A stretch of 64,000 nt of DNA, taken from assembly GCF_001613245.1 (NCBI RefSeq), contig NZ_BDBZ01000003.1:44074-108073 (forward strand). Direction: 5' to 3'. The stretch is from Nocardia speluncae NBRC 108251 (GTDB taxonomy: Bacteria; Actinomycetota; Actinomycetes; Mycobacteriales; Mycobacteriaceae). Positions within the stretch are counted from its first letter, which is position 1, and each line of letters starts with the position of its first letter. A program made the position numbers and the translations under genes. Below, in pieces: positions 33,832 through 42,178 of this stretch. The notes under the pieces were generated by a model that was not told the DNA's origin, did no database searches, and saw only the letters and a list, made by a program, of their open reading frames with translations.

Positions 33832-35124
33832 ATGACGAACGCCCCGACCCGCACCGAGACGCTCGCCGGACGTGCCCGCCAGCAGGCGATCTGGCTGCTA
33901 CCGCTACTGGCGATGGCCGTGACATGGGTACTGATGTCGCGATCGGTCCATCCGTTCCGCGCGATCAGCGGCGAGTACATCGATCTCGAGGTGTACCGGC
34001 TGGGGGTCGAGGAGTGGCGTTCCGGCGGTGATCTCTACGGGCAGTTGCCGGAGACGGCCGCCGATATCAGCCTGCCGTTCATCTACCCGCCGTTCGCCGC
34101 GCTGGCGCTGGGGATCTATGCCCTGCTGCCGTGGGTGGCCGCGGTGGTCGCCTATCTCGCGGTTTCGGTGGGTGCGCTGGCGATCACGCTCTACCTGGTG
34201 GCCCGGCAGCTGTGGCCCACTCAGGACCAGCGCAAGCTCGCCCTGCTGGTGTGCGCGACGGCAACGCCGCTGGCGCTGCTGCTGGAACCCATCTGGTCGA
34301 CGCTGGACTTCGGCCAGGTCAATCTGATCCTGATGGGCCTGGTGGCGGCCGATTGCCTGACCCGCGCCCCCCGCTGGCCGCGCGGCATGCTGCTGGGCCT
34401 TGCCGCCGCGATCAAACTCACTCCGGCCGCGTTCGTGTTGTTCTTCCTGATCCGCAAGGATTACAAGGCCGCAGCGACGGCCGCGGCGAGCGGTGCGGTG
34501 GCCACGGTGATCGGTTTCGCGGTCATGCCGGACGAATCGGTGCGGTACTGGTTCGGTGGGTTCGGCAATGTCGGCGGGCTGAGCGGGTCGGAGTATCAAA
34601 CCAATCAGTCCGTTCAGGCTGTACTGGCCCGTTTCGGAATCACCGGCACACCGGCCACGGCGCTGTGGCTGCTGGCCGCCGCCGCCCTGGTCGCCCTGGC
34701 CGTGGTCGCCATCCGGCGGGCCGGGGCACCGCCGATGATCGCGCTCGCCGTGAACGCGGTGGTCGCGCTGCTCGTCTCACCGATCTCCTGGTCACACCAC
34801 TGGGTGTGGGTGGCGCCGGCCCTGCTCGCGATGGCCGGTTTCGCGACCACGCTGCCGTGGCCGCGGGCCGGCGGCTGGTATGCCGCAGTGGTGGCCACCG
34901 CCGTGGTGTTCATCCTCGCCGAGCACAGCGCCCTGCCCGGCAACGACGGCCGAGAGCTGGACTGGTCGGTGTGGGAGCAGGTGATCGGCAACGGCTACGT
35001 CTGGTTCAGCGTGCTGCTCGTCGTGCTGTACGCCACCGCCGCCGGGCGCCGCTCGCACAGCCCACCCCTGCCCACCCCGACTGCTTCCGCCGACGGATCC
35101 CTGGTCACGGTCCACAAAGGCTGA
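33832..35124 (+). CDS. GT87-family mannosyltransferase (DUF2029 membrane protein)
   Basis: A protein of 430 residues with about ten membrane helices, of the GT-C/GT87 group that includes PimE and the alpha-1,2-mannosyltransferases of mycobacterial lipomannan biosynthesis, using polyprenyl-phosphomannose on the outer face of the membrane. The acidic residues after the first helix (RAISGEYIDLEVYRLGVEEW) match the catalytic-loop position. The motif GLAAAIKLTPAAFVLFFLIR is typical. ATG 33832 is chosen; upstream residues are not conserved-looking. Divergent from pheS, as in related genomes. Confidence 0.85.
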   Translation: MTNAPTRTETLAGRARQQAIWLLPLLAMAVTWVLMSRSVHPFRAISGEYIDLEVYRLGVEEWRSGGDLYGQLPETAADISLPFIYPPFAALALGIYALLPWVAAVVAYLAVSVGALAITLYLVARQLWPTQDQRKLALLVCATATPLALLLEPIWSTLDFGQVNLILMGLVAADCLTRAPRWPRGMLLGLAAAIKLTPAAFVLFFLIRKDYKAAATAAASGAVATVIGFAVMPDESVRYWFGGFGNVGGLSGSEYQTNQSVQAVLARFGITGTPATALWLLAAAALVALAVVAIRRAGAPPMIALAVNAVVALLVSPISWSHHWVWVAPALLAMAGFATTLPWPRAGGWYAAVVATAVVFILAEHSALPGNDGRELDWSVWEQVIGNGYVWFSVLLVVLYATAAGRRSHSPPLPTPTASADGSLVTVHKG

Positions 35125-35310
35125 TCGGCCGCCGTTCCGGCGCATTGTCGCCGATACCCCGGCCGCGATCGTGGCCGCCGACGCGGAAGCCCACGCCGGC
35201 GACTCACCTGTCACGCCTTCATTCGGCCCGAATCCGCCCGGTGAGCAAGGTCGCGGCCATCACGAAGGTGGGGGAAGTAAGCACTTCGGCCATGTCGAAC
35301 CCTAGTTGTA

Positions 35311-35361
35311 ATCGACTGATACCTGTCGGCTACAGCGGTATGCATCGACTGATAACCTGTC
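35311..35361. promoter_or_regulatory. Possible TetR operator (direct repeats)
   Basis: Two direct copies of ATCGACTGATA(A)CCTGTC start at 35311 and 35344, 33 bp apart, ending 27 bp before the TetR start. An imperfect ATACC...GGTAT inverted pair overlaps the first. They may be repressor sites or a promoter region. Confidence 0.5.
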
Positions 35362-35388
35362 ACCGGCCCGAGCGACCCGAGGAGGACC

Positions 35389-35955
35389 ATGCCGGAATCG
35401 AGCAGGACCAGGATGACCGCCGAAGAACGCGGCGCCCAGGTCTTGGACGCCGCGGTGGCCGCCTTCGCCGAAAGCGGCTATGCGGCCACCCGCACCGACG
35501 AGATCGCACGGCGCGCGGGCGTCTCCCAGCCCTATGTCATCCGCCTTTTCGGCTCCAAACAGCGCCTGTTCCTCGCCGCGGTGGGCCAGGTCTGCGACCG
35601 TATCGAGCAAGTTTTCACCGAAGCCGCCACGGCCGCCGGCCCGGGCGCACCCCTCGACGCGCTCTCCGAGGCCTACGACCGGTTCCTTGCCGACCGCAGC
35701 CTGCTGCTGGTCCTCCTGCACGCCTTCGCCGCGGCGGGCGACCCCGATATCGGCCCGGTCATCCGTGATCGCTATGGCCGCATCTACCACCTGATCCGCG
35801 AACTCGCCGGCGCTCCGGTCGCCGAAACCCGGCGCTTCCTCGCGACGGGCATGCTGCTCACCGTGCTCGCCGCGCTCCGGGTGACCGGACCGGAAGCCAT
35901 CTCCGCCGACTGGGCCGAAGACATGCTGTCCGACCTCTACGAATTCGGTATGTGA
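35389..35955 (+). CDS. TetR-family transcriptional regulator
   Basis: A 188-residue TetR protein with the helix-turn-helix region AAVAAFAESGYAATRTDEIA, then RRAGVSQPYVIRLFGSKQRL. The C-terminal half is similar to the TetR_C_33-like regulators often seen in actinobacteria. No divergent target gene lies within range; the nearest neighbours are the GT87 gene and a GRAM-domain gene on the same strand. The repeats in front suggest autoregulation. Confidence 0.88.
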   Translation: MPESSRTRMTAEERGAQVLDAAVAAFAESGYAATRTDEIARRAGVSQPYVIRLFGSKQRLFLAAVGQVCDRIEQVFTEAATAAGPGAPLDALSEAYDRFLADRSLLLVLLHAFAAAGDPDIGPVIRDRYGRIYHLIRELAGAPVAETRRFLATGMLLTVLAALRVTGPEAISADWAEDMLSDLYEFGM

Positions 35956-36076
35956 AGCGGTCCGGGAAGCAGATATCGCGGCTCACCTGTCCGAACCTCT
36001 CGGATTTCGCTGCGGCACTGTGGAATTCCGAACGAATCCGGGTTGCGGGCAGCGGTCGCCGGTAGGCTCTGCTGCC

Positions 36077-36439
36077 ATGGGGATATGGGTGAAGTCACCA
36101 CAACTGGCCGCATCGGAAACAGTTACCTGGAAACGCTCGGCCAATCGAACGCAGTCGGCGAACCGAGCGGTCGGCGGAGGGCTGTATCTCACCGGTGAGC
36201 GTCTACTGTTCGAGCCCAACCATATCGATGCCTTGATCGGCGGCCGCTCGTGGTACAGCGCACTTTCCGATATCGCCGAAATCGGCACACAGGCGCCCAC
36301 CGGAGGGAAGTTCAACGGCGGTATGCGCGCCCGGCTCCGGATCGAACTGCGCGACGGCACAACGGAATTGTTCGTCGTCAACGGCCTGGACCGGGTCGTC
36401 GAACTCCTGCGGAGCGCGGCAGCGGACAGTTCCCGCTGA
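36077..36439 (+). CDS. GRAM-domain protein
   Basis: A protein of 120 residues built as a single GRAM/PH-like domain: strands TVTWKRSANRTQSANRAVGG, GLYLTGERLLFEPNHID, then a linker WYSALSDIAEIGT and RLRIELRDGTTELFVVNGLD with a terminal helix RVVELLRSA. In bacteria these domains are usually of unknown binding specificity. ATG 36077 was chosen to fit the domain; upstream residues look random. Confidence 0.7.
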   Translation: MGIWVKSPQLAASETVTWKRSANRTQSANRAVGGGLYLTGERLLFEPNHIDALIGGRSWYSALSDIAEIGTQAPTGGKFNGGMRARLRIELRDGTTELFVVNGLDRVVELLRSAAADSSR

Positions 36440-36488
36440 GTCCACGACCTCGGCGTCGCCGACCGGCCCGCGCCGCCGCCACCGAGGT

Positions 36489-37325
36489 CTAGGTCTGCGA
36501 TCCCGGAGCGTGCCGTACCCGGGAATTCGCATAGAGGCAGATTGCGGCGGCCGCAGCGATATTGAGGCTTTCGGCTCGACCGTGGATCGGGATCCGGACC
36601 CGGTGCCGCGCCCGCCGCGCCACCTCGGGGTCGAGGCCGTGCGCCTCGTTGCCGAACAGCCACGCCACCGGACCGGTGAACAGTTCCCCGGCGGCCTCGA
36701 GGTCGAGTTCGCCGTCGGCCGCGGTGGCCACGGTGGCGATACCTGCCGCTTCGATCCGGTCCAGCACCGAATATGTCTCACGATCACGCGCGATCGGCAC
36801 ATGGAACAGGCTGCCCGCACACGATCGGACACATTTCCCGTTGTGCGGGTCGACACTGTCACCGGCCAGCACCACCGCATCCGCCCCCACCGCGTCGGCC
36901 ACCCGAATGAGTGTCCCCGCGTTACCCGGATCGGCCATGGCCACCGGCACCGCCAGTATCCGGGGCGTATCCGCGCCGGGCTCCGCCGGCAAGATCCGGT
37001 CGAGCGGCACATCCACCAGATCGCAGACGGCCACCAGACCGGGCGGTGTGACCGTCTCCCCCAGTGCCGCCGCGGCTCGATCGGTGACGAGCGTGGTCCG
37101 CGCACCGGCCGCCGCCGCACCGGCGATCAGCGCATGCTCACGGGTGGCACCGTCGGCCGAGTAGAAGAGTTCCCGCACTCGCCCGGTATCGAGCGCCGCC
37201 CCTACCGAGTTGGCACCTTCGGCGAGAAACCTCCCCGCCCGCTTACGCGCCGCACCGCGGTGCAGCTTCACTGCCGCGACCACCCGCGAGTTCCGTAGGT
37301 CTATCGGTTCTTGTCGGTCACCCAC
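36489..37325 (-). CDS. tsnR: TrmH/SpoU-family RNA methyltransferase (TsnR-like)
   Basis: A protein of 278 residues: an N-terminal substrate-binding domain (VAAVKLHRGAARKRAGRFLA with EGANSV) and a SPOUT knot with AMADPGNAGTLIRVADAVGA, WLFGNEAHGLD and the last motif RIPIHGRAESLNIAAAAAIC. These enzymes 2'-O-methylate rRNA or tRNA using S-adenosylmethionine. The position downstream of rplT and upstream of pheS corresponds to Rv1644 (tsnR) in M. tuberculosis. GTG 37325 is chosen; it overlaps the end of the hydrolase gene by 8 bp. Here four genes have been inserted between rplT and tsnR. Confidence 0.88.
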   Translation of the reverse strand: MGDRQEPIDLRNSRVVAAVKLHRGAARKRAGRFLAEGANSVGAALDTGRVRELFYSADGATREHALIAGAAAAGARTTLVTDRAAAALGETVTPPGLVAVCDLVDVPLDRILPAEPGADTPRILAVPVAMADPGNAGTLIRVADAVGADAVVLAGDSVDPHNGKCVRSCAGSLFHVPIARDRETYSVLDRIEAAGIATVATAADGELDLEAAGELFTGPVAWLFGNEAHGLDPEVARRARHRVRIPIHGRAESLNIAAAAAICLYANSRVRHAPGSQT

Positions 37326-38160
37326 CAGGAGATCGTAGAACCCGCCCCGGACCGCCCCCCATTGCCGGGTCCGCCAGGAAGTCGCTGATGGCCGCCGCCA
37401 TCGCGCGTGGAGCATCGTCGTGGACCCAGTGTCCGGCACCTGCGATATCGACGAGACGGGTACCCGGCCGCTGCGCGGCCATCCGCGTCGCAAGCCGCGC
37501 CGGCAGCATGCTGCTGTGTTCCCCGCGCAGGACCAGCGCCGGACATGCCGAGCCGAGCCAATCCGCCCACCAGTCACCGACGCCGCTGAGCTGCACCGCC
37601 ATCATGTCTTCCCAGTCGAAGAGGAATCGGCACCGCCCATCCGCTGCCAGGACGGCGCTCTGCAGGAAATAGCTCGCATCCGGGATTCCCCGCGCCTGTA
37701 ACGCGGCCGCCAGATCTGCCTCGGTCGGCGCCGCCGCAGGCCAGCCCCGCACCGGCAGCACGGGATCGGCGATCTCCGGCTGCCGCATCACCGGGCCGAC
37801 ATCCTCGATGATCAGCCCCGCAACGAGTTCCGGATGCCGCGCGGCGAGCTGATAGGCGGTGATTCCACCGCGGGAATGGCCGAGAACCACCACCGGTGCG
37901 AGCCGGAGCCGCTCCACCACCGCGGCAGCATCCGCGACGAAATCGTCGCAGGTGTAGCTTTCTCGCCGATCGGTACGACCGTGCCCACGCTGATCCAGTG
38001 CGATGATGCGGACCACACCGGCAAGCTCACGCGCCAGCCCGGCGAAAATCCGTCCCCGGCCGAATGTCCCGTGCAGAGCCAGCACCGGGATCCCGGAGCC
38101 GCCGAAATCCGTGTAGCAGACCCGCAGCCCGCTCGGCGCCGGCAACCACTGTTCACGCAT
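37318..38160 (-). CDS. Alpha/beta hydrolase
   Basis: A 280-residue protein. Motifs: oxyanion region ALHGTFGRGRIFAGLARELA, LDQRGHGRTDR, nucleophile elbow GHSRGG (VVLGHSRGGITAYQLAARHP), acid in VLRGEHSSM and His in AGAGHWVHDD. It is close to the generic single-domain hydrolase/haloperoxidase group; the substrate is unknown. Its stop overlaps the tsnR start, suggesting co-translation. Confidence 0.85.
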   Translation of the reverse strand: MREQWLPAPSGLRVCYTDFGGSGIPVLALHGTFGRGRIFAGLARELAGVVRIIALDQRGHGRTDRRESYTCDDFVADAAAVVERLRLAPVVVLGHSRGGITAYQLAARHPELVAGLIIEDVGPVMRQPEIADPVLPVRGWPAAAPTEADLAAALQARGIPDASYFLQSAVLAADGRCRFLFDWEDMMAVQLSGVGDWWADWLGSACPALVLRGEHSSMLPARLATRMAAQRPGTRLVDIAGAGHWVHDDAPRAMAAAISDFLADPAMGGGPGRVLRSPGG

Positions 38161-38211
38161 CCCGCAAGGCTGCCAGTCGGCGCAGGCGGGAAGCGAATGA
38201 ATTTCCCGTGG

Positions 38212-38685
38212 TTACGTGGCCGCCTCGTTCTCGACCAGCGCCGCAAGCTGAGCGGTGACCGTCCCCCACCCGTATTCGAAGCCGAGTTCCTGGTGCCGGG
38301 TGCGGGCGGCCGGATCACCGTGCCGGACCAGAACGTGGTAGTCCGTGCCCTCGGGATGATCGCGCAGGCTGATCTCGGCAGTCATCAGAATTTCCCCGGC
38401 CGCCGGGCGCAGCCCGCTGTCGAGCGCGGTGGTGAAGATGAGGCGTTCGTGCTCGTCGGCGATCAGGAAGCAGCCATCCAGGTGCGGAACGAAATCGGCA
38501 CCTGGCTCGCTCATACTGGTCACGAAGGCCCCGGCCGGGCGGACTTCCAACCGCTCGACGCGGCACCGGGCAGGGGCCGGCAGCCACCATCGGGCCAAGC
38601 TGCCGGGATCGGTCCAGGCGTTCCACACCTGGGCACGCGGTGCGCGGATCACGCGGTGCAGCGTGAGATCGAGGTCAGGATTCAT
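38212..38685 (-). CDS. SRPBCC/AHSA1-like protein coupled to ArsR regulator
   Basis: A protein of 157 residues of the START/AHSA1 type: DLTLHRVIRAPRAQVWNAWT with DPGSLARWWLPAP is the usual opening, ending HQELGFEYGWGTVTAQLAAL. Members bind small hydrophobic ligands or protect proteins. The start overlaps the stop of the ArsR gene by 11 bp; ArsR-AHSA1 pairs are common and likely work as one regulated unit. Confidence 0.88.
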   Translation of the reverse strand: MNPDLDLTLHRVIRAPRAQVWNAWTDPGSLARWWLPAPARCRVERLEVRPAGAFVTSMSEPGADFVPHLDGCFLIADEHERLIFTTALDSGLRPAAGEILMTAEISLRDHPEGTDYHVLVRHGDPAARTRHQELGFEYGWGTVTAQLAALVENEAAT

Positions 38686-39019
38686 CGGTGGGCTCCGGAG
38701 GTTCGAGGAGGAATTGTTCGAGGCGGTCCGTGCGGCCTTCCCAGGTACGACGCTGTTCGGCAAGCCAGCCGTCGATCAACGCGAACCGTTGGCGGTCGAG
38801 CGTGCACCGGCGCACCCGCCCGGTCTTGACCGTCCGGATCAGTCCGCTGTCCTCGAGCACACGAATATGTTTCATGAACGACGGCAGGGTGATCGGCAGG
38901 TCACGGGACAGTTCGCCGACGCTGGCGGGCCCCGCGCCGAGTCGCTGGACCACCGCCCGCCGGGACGGGTCCGCCAGGGCGGCGAACACGCCGTCCAGCG
39001 ACTCGTAATACTTAGCCAT
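38675..39019 (-). CDS. ArsR-family regulator
   Basis: A protein of 114 residues with the winged helix FAALADPSRRAVVQRLGAGP, ASVGELSRDLPITLPSFMKH and IRVLEDSGLIRTVKTGRVRR. There are no ArsR metal-ligand cysteines, as is common in ArsR proteins coupled to AHSA1 genes. ATG 39019 gives the standard N-terminus. The start is next to an ACTTAGCCATATGGCAAAGTATTACG pattern containing a short CATATG palindrome that may be a binding site. Confidence 0.88.
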   Translation of the reverse strand: MAKYYESLDGVFAALADPSRRAVVQRLGAGPASVGELSRDLPITLPSFMKHIRVLEDSGLIRTVKTGRVRRCTLDRQRFALIDGWLAEQRRTWEGRTDRLEQFLLEPPEPTDES

Positions 39020-39081
39020 ATGGCAAAGTATTACGCAGAACCATTGACGACGCAAGCATGGCGGCACCCCTCGAACAGCAC

Positions 39082-39111
39082 AAAGGCCCCTTCCCGAAGG
39101 AAGGGGCCTTT
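39082..39111. terminator. Intrinsic terminator after rplT
   Basis: A hairpin with 13-bp arms (AAAGGCCCCTTCC / GGAAGGGGCCTTT), followed by T-rich tracts on both sides, ends the infC-rpmI-rplT operon on the minus strand and can also work in the other direction. Confidence 0.85.
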
Positions 39112-39153
39112 TGTTCAGCCTGCCGGACAGTACGACCGGAACCGAACTACAAC

Positions 39154-39534
39154 TCAGGCGGCCGGGGCGTTGACATCGGCCGGCAGCGCAGCCTTGGCGA
39201 CGGCGACCAGGCCGGCGAACGCTTCGGCGTCGGAGACGGCCAGCTCGGCGAGGTTCTTGCGGTCGACCTCCACACCGGCGGCCTTCAGGCCCTGCACGAA
39301 GCGGTTGTAGGTGATGTCGTTGGCGCGGGCCGCGGCGTTGATACGCGCGATCCACAGCTTGCGGAAATCGCCCTTACGCGCCCGGCGGTCCCGGTAGGCG
39401 TAGGTGAGCGAATGCAGCTGCTGTTCCTTGGCCTTGCGGTACAGGCGCGAGCGCTGCCCACGGTAGCCCTTGGAGGCCTCGAGGATCGAACGGCGCTTCT
39501 TCTGAGCGTTGACGGCCCTTTTGACGCGTGCCAC
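39154..39534 (-). CDS. rplT: Ribosomal protein L20
   Basis: 126 residues. L20 binds 23S rRNA early in 50S assembly. Conserved runs [20 protein letters not shown] and [20 protein letters not shown] are intact. The C-terminal 10-15 residues ([11 protein letters not shown]) are an actinobacterial-type extension. Third gene of the operon, 112 bp downstream of rpmI. Confidence 0.98.
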   Translation of the reverse strand: MARVKRAVNAQKKRRSILEASKGYRGQRSRLYRKAKEQQLHSLTYAYRDRRARKGDFRKLWIARINAAARANDITYNRFVQGLKAAGVEVDRKNLAELAVSDAEAFAGLVAVAKAALPADVNAPAA

Positions 39535-39646
39535 TGGTCAGTCCTAATCGATCTTGGGGGTGCTGCTCTAGCGCACCCGAGTGGGTCGGTTCATCGGCGT
39601 CCGGTCGCGTAGGCGGTACCGGACGGTATCTGCCCCGTGCGGGAAA

Positions 39647-39841
39647 TCAGATACCCAGCAGCTTCTTCACCCGGCGCACGTCGGCGGGAGCGACGGCCTC
39701 CGTGCCTTCCAGGCGACGGGTCCGGCGGGAGGACTTGTACTCGAACAGGTGCCGGCGGTTGGCCTGCTGACGGCGCAGCTTGCCCTTACCGGTCACCTTG
39801 AAACGCTTCGAAGCGCCGCTGTGGCTCTTCATCTTCGGCAT
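39647..39841 (-). CDS. rpmI: Ribosomal protein L35
   Basis: A protein of 64 residues, full length: [20 protein letters not shown] followed by basic sequence and [20 protein letters not shown]. Component of the large subunit. Lies between infC and rplT. Confidence 0.98.
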   Translation of the reverse strand: MPKMKSHSGASKRFKVTGKGKLRRQQANRRHLFEYKSSRRTRRLEGTEAVAPADVRRVKKLLGI

Positions 39842-39923
39842 GGCAACCTCAATCTGTGTCGTGCCCGCGCAGGGGCGGACCAGGTGTACTGATCAGCGTT
39901 ATTGCGGGCTCGACGCAATATCG

Positions 39924-39960
39924 CTGCGGCGTACGCCGCGGGTGCGGCGGTGCGCCGCAG
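39924..39960 (-). promoter_or_regulatory. Hairpin between infC and rpmI
   Basis: CTGCGGCG (39924-39931) pairs with CGCCGCAG (39953-39960) in the 139-bp infC-rpmI gap. It may tune expression within the operon; it lacks a T-tract and so is not an obvious terminator. Confidence 0.4.
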
Positions 39961-39980
39961 TGTTCACGGCTACGCCGTTG

Positions 39981-40580
39981 TTATTGCGCGACCGGCCGAC
40001 CGGAGCTCGGAGCCGCGCTGCCGGGCTGCGACCGGACCGAATCCTCCGCAGCCTTGGCCCGCGTCTTCGCACCCTTGTGCGGGGCGAGGACCATCGTCAT
40101 GTTGCGGCCGTCCTGCTTGGCCGAGGTCTCGACGAAACCCAAATCCGCCACATCGGAGGCCAGCCGCTGCAGCAGCCGGAAACCGAGTTCGGGCCGGGAC
40201 TGTTCGCGTCCCCGGAACATGATGGTGACCTTGACCTTCGACCCGGCTTCCAGGAAGCGCACGACATTGCGCTTCTTGGTCTCGTAGTCGTGATCGTCGA
40301 TCTTGGGCCGCAGCTTCTGTTCCTTGATCACGGTCTGGACCTGGTTCTTCCGGGACTCGCGCGCTTTCTGCGCGGTCTCGTACTTGAACTTGCCGTAATC
40401 CATGATCTTGCAGACCGGTGGACGTGCGTCCGGCGCGACCTCTACGAGGTCCAGGTCTGCCTCCAGGGCGACGCGGAGTGCATCTTCAACACGCACGATC
40501 CCAACCTGTTCACCGCCGGGTCCGATGAGCCGGACCTCGGGAACACGGATGCGATCGTTGATGCGGGTCTCAGTGCTGAT
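39981..40580 (-). CDS. infC: Translation initiation factor IF-3 (probable ATC start)
   Basis: About 199 residues: IF3-N ([20 protein letters not shown]) and IF3-C ([20 protein letters not shown]) plus a disordered Ala/Ser-rich C-terminal tail ([20 protein letters not shown]) of the actinobacterial type. IF3 keeps the 30S subunit free and proofreads the start codon. I place the start at ATC 40580 (Ile-Ser-Thr-Glu): an AGGAGG lies 4 bases in front. Rare starts are the basis of IF3 autocontrol. An in-frame ATG at 40607 would add nine residues and is the alternative; M. tuberculosis IF3 has a longer N-terminus. Confidence 0.93.
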   Translation of the reverse strand: MSTETRINDRIRVPEVRLIGPGGEQVGIVRVEDALRVALEADLDLVEVAPDARPPVCKIMDYGKFKYETAQKARESRKNQVQTVIKEQKLRPKIDDHDYETKKRNVVRFLEAGSKVKVTIMFRGREQSRPELGFRLLQRLASDVADLGFVETSAKQDGRNMTMVLAPHKGAKTRAKAAEDSVRSQPGSAAPSSGRPVAQ

Positions 40581-40647
40581 GGGGCCTCCTAGGTCTAGCG
40601 GTGTCATCCGACGACCGCTCGCAATGAACCCCTTGTTCAACACGAAA

Positions 40648-40679
40648 GCCCCGCCACGGTATTTCACCGCTGACGGGGC
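40648..40679 (-). promoter_or_regulatory. infC leader hairpin (possible attenuator)
   Basis: In the leader of the infC operon GCCCCG pairs with CGGGGC, with an inner CGGT/ACCG match, and is followed on the transcript by CUUUCGUGUU. It resembles a weak terminator 68 bp before the IF3 start and could allow transcriptional attenuation. Confidence 0.5.
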
Positions 40680-40960
40680 CCGATGTCGACCGATCCACGC
40701 AGGTGCGAAACCTGCGCCACACTCCCGGTTCATCCGGGACCGTGGTCCCGCCGCGAGGGGCGGGTGACCGGACCGTTTCACCAGGCGATCACTCGCCGGC
40801 AACGGTGGGAGTCGGGCTCCACTTGTCTGCCCCGGACAGGACCGGGGCGGTCGTCGCCGAAGAGCTTAGCAGTTCTGCGCCGGATGAACGAATCGCCCGG
40901 TCGGCACCCGGTTCGGAAACCGGTTGCCCTCCCCCTGCGGGCCTGCCAGGCTCGGCCCCC

Positions 40961-41491
40961 GTGAGCAACCGACGTGATCTACTCCGCTGGCAGTTCGATC
41001 TGATCTGGTCGTTGTCCCGGCTGCATTTCGACGCCCTGACCGACGACGATACCCACTGGGCACCTGCCGAGGTGATCTGGACGGTCCACCGCGGGGCCGA
41101 CGGGAGATGGCGCCCGGATTTCGCAGAAACGGAGCCCGATCCGGTCCCCGTGACCACCATCGCCTGGCTGACCTGGCATATCGACTGGTGGTGGAGTTCG
41201 GCGATCGCGCACGCCGAGAAACGACCGGTGCCCGACCGCACCGAGGTCTACTGGCCGGGCGATACGGCGGCAGCACTCGCCCGGCTCGACGAACTGCGCG
41301 CGCAGTGGCTCCGAGTTCTCGACGGATGCGATGACACGGCGCTCGACCAGGCCGCCTCCTACCCGTGGCCGGCCGAAGCGGGGCTCACCGTCGGCCATCT
41401 GGCGGCTTGGGTCAATGTGGAACTGCTGAAGAACGCGGCCGAGATCGGCCAGTTGCGGATGCTGCGCGCGGCCGGACCAGCGGGCCGGTAG
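40961..41491 (+). CDS. DinB-family protein
   Basis: 176 residues, DinB/YfiT-like four-helix bundle: DLLRWQFDLIWSLSRLHFDA, the metal His region TIAWLTWHIDWWWSSAIAHA, and the third His in AGLTVGHLAAWVNVELLKNA. Such proteins bind a metal with three His and may use mycothiol. GTG 40961 is the start. Divergent from infC. Confidence 0.82.
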   Translation: MSNRRDLLRWQFDLIWSLSRLHFDALTDDDTHWAPAEVIWTVHRGADGRWRPDFAETEPDPVPVTTIAWLTWHIDWWWSSAIAHAEKRPVPDRTEVYWPGDTAAALARLDELRAQWLRVLDGCDDTALDQAASYPWPAEAGLTVGHLAAWVNVELLKNAAEIGQLRMLRAAGPAGR

Positions 41492-41563
41492 AAACGAGTC
41501 GCGGCGCACATCCGTTCCCGGCCCCGGCACGGGTACCGGTGCGGCGCGCTTAGGCTGAACGGC

Positions 41564-41905
41564 ATGACCGAACAGCCCGAGGGCGATGTGCGTGAACTGG
41601 CCGAAATCCCCGCTGTGGAGGTGATCAGCCGGGCAGCGGTGATGCTGATGAGTTCGGCCGCGGAGAAGCTGGGGCTCAGCGACGACGATCCCGACAACAG
41701 TCCGCGCCGGGATATGGACGAGGCGCGGCGCGTCATCACCGCGCTGGCAGGTCTGATCACCGCATCGGTGGAGTACCTCGGACCGCACGCCGGTCCGCTA
41801 CGGGAGGGCCTGCAATCGCTGCAGAAGGCCTTCCGGGAGAGTTCCGCCGTACCCGACGCTCCGGGGGCCGGGCCCGGCGAGAAGTACACCGGCCCGGTCC
41901 ACTGA
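41564..41905 (+). CDS. DUF1844 protein
   Basis: A protein of 113 residues with the DUF1844 pattern: IPAVEVISRAAVMLMSSAAE, KLGLSDDDPD, then DMDEARRVITALAGLITASV and the final helix REGLQSLQKAFRE. The family is found next to infC in many actinobacteria; its function is unknown. The tail is Pro/Gly-rich. Confidence 0.9.
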   Translation: MTEQPEGDVRELAEIPAVEVISRAAVMLMSSAAEKLGLSDDDPDNSPRRDMDEARRVITALAGLITASVEYLGPHAGPLREGLQSLQKAFRESSAVPDAPGAGPGEKYTGPVH

Positions 41906-42178
41906 CGGGCCGCATTCGCCACACTCTGCAGGCACGGGTAAAGGCCGGCTCCCCGGCGTCCGGGAGTCCCCGCCGACCTCGCGTCCCCGATACCCGGGTC
42001 CGGCGCTACCGGTCCTGCACACCGCGGCCGCGGACATCGCCGGCGACCCGATAGGCGAGGCGCAGCGGCGACAGCACCGATCGGGACCATCAGCGCAAGA
42101 TCGCTAGGTTCTCCGGCCCGGAGCGGCGGGCCCGGGACCGAAACCGCCGGGACTCCGCCGCGTCGAGGCGCGCTGCGC

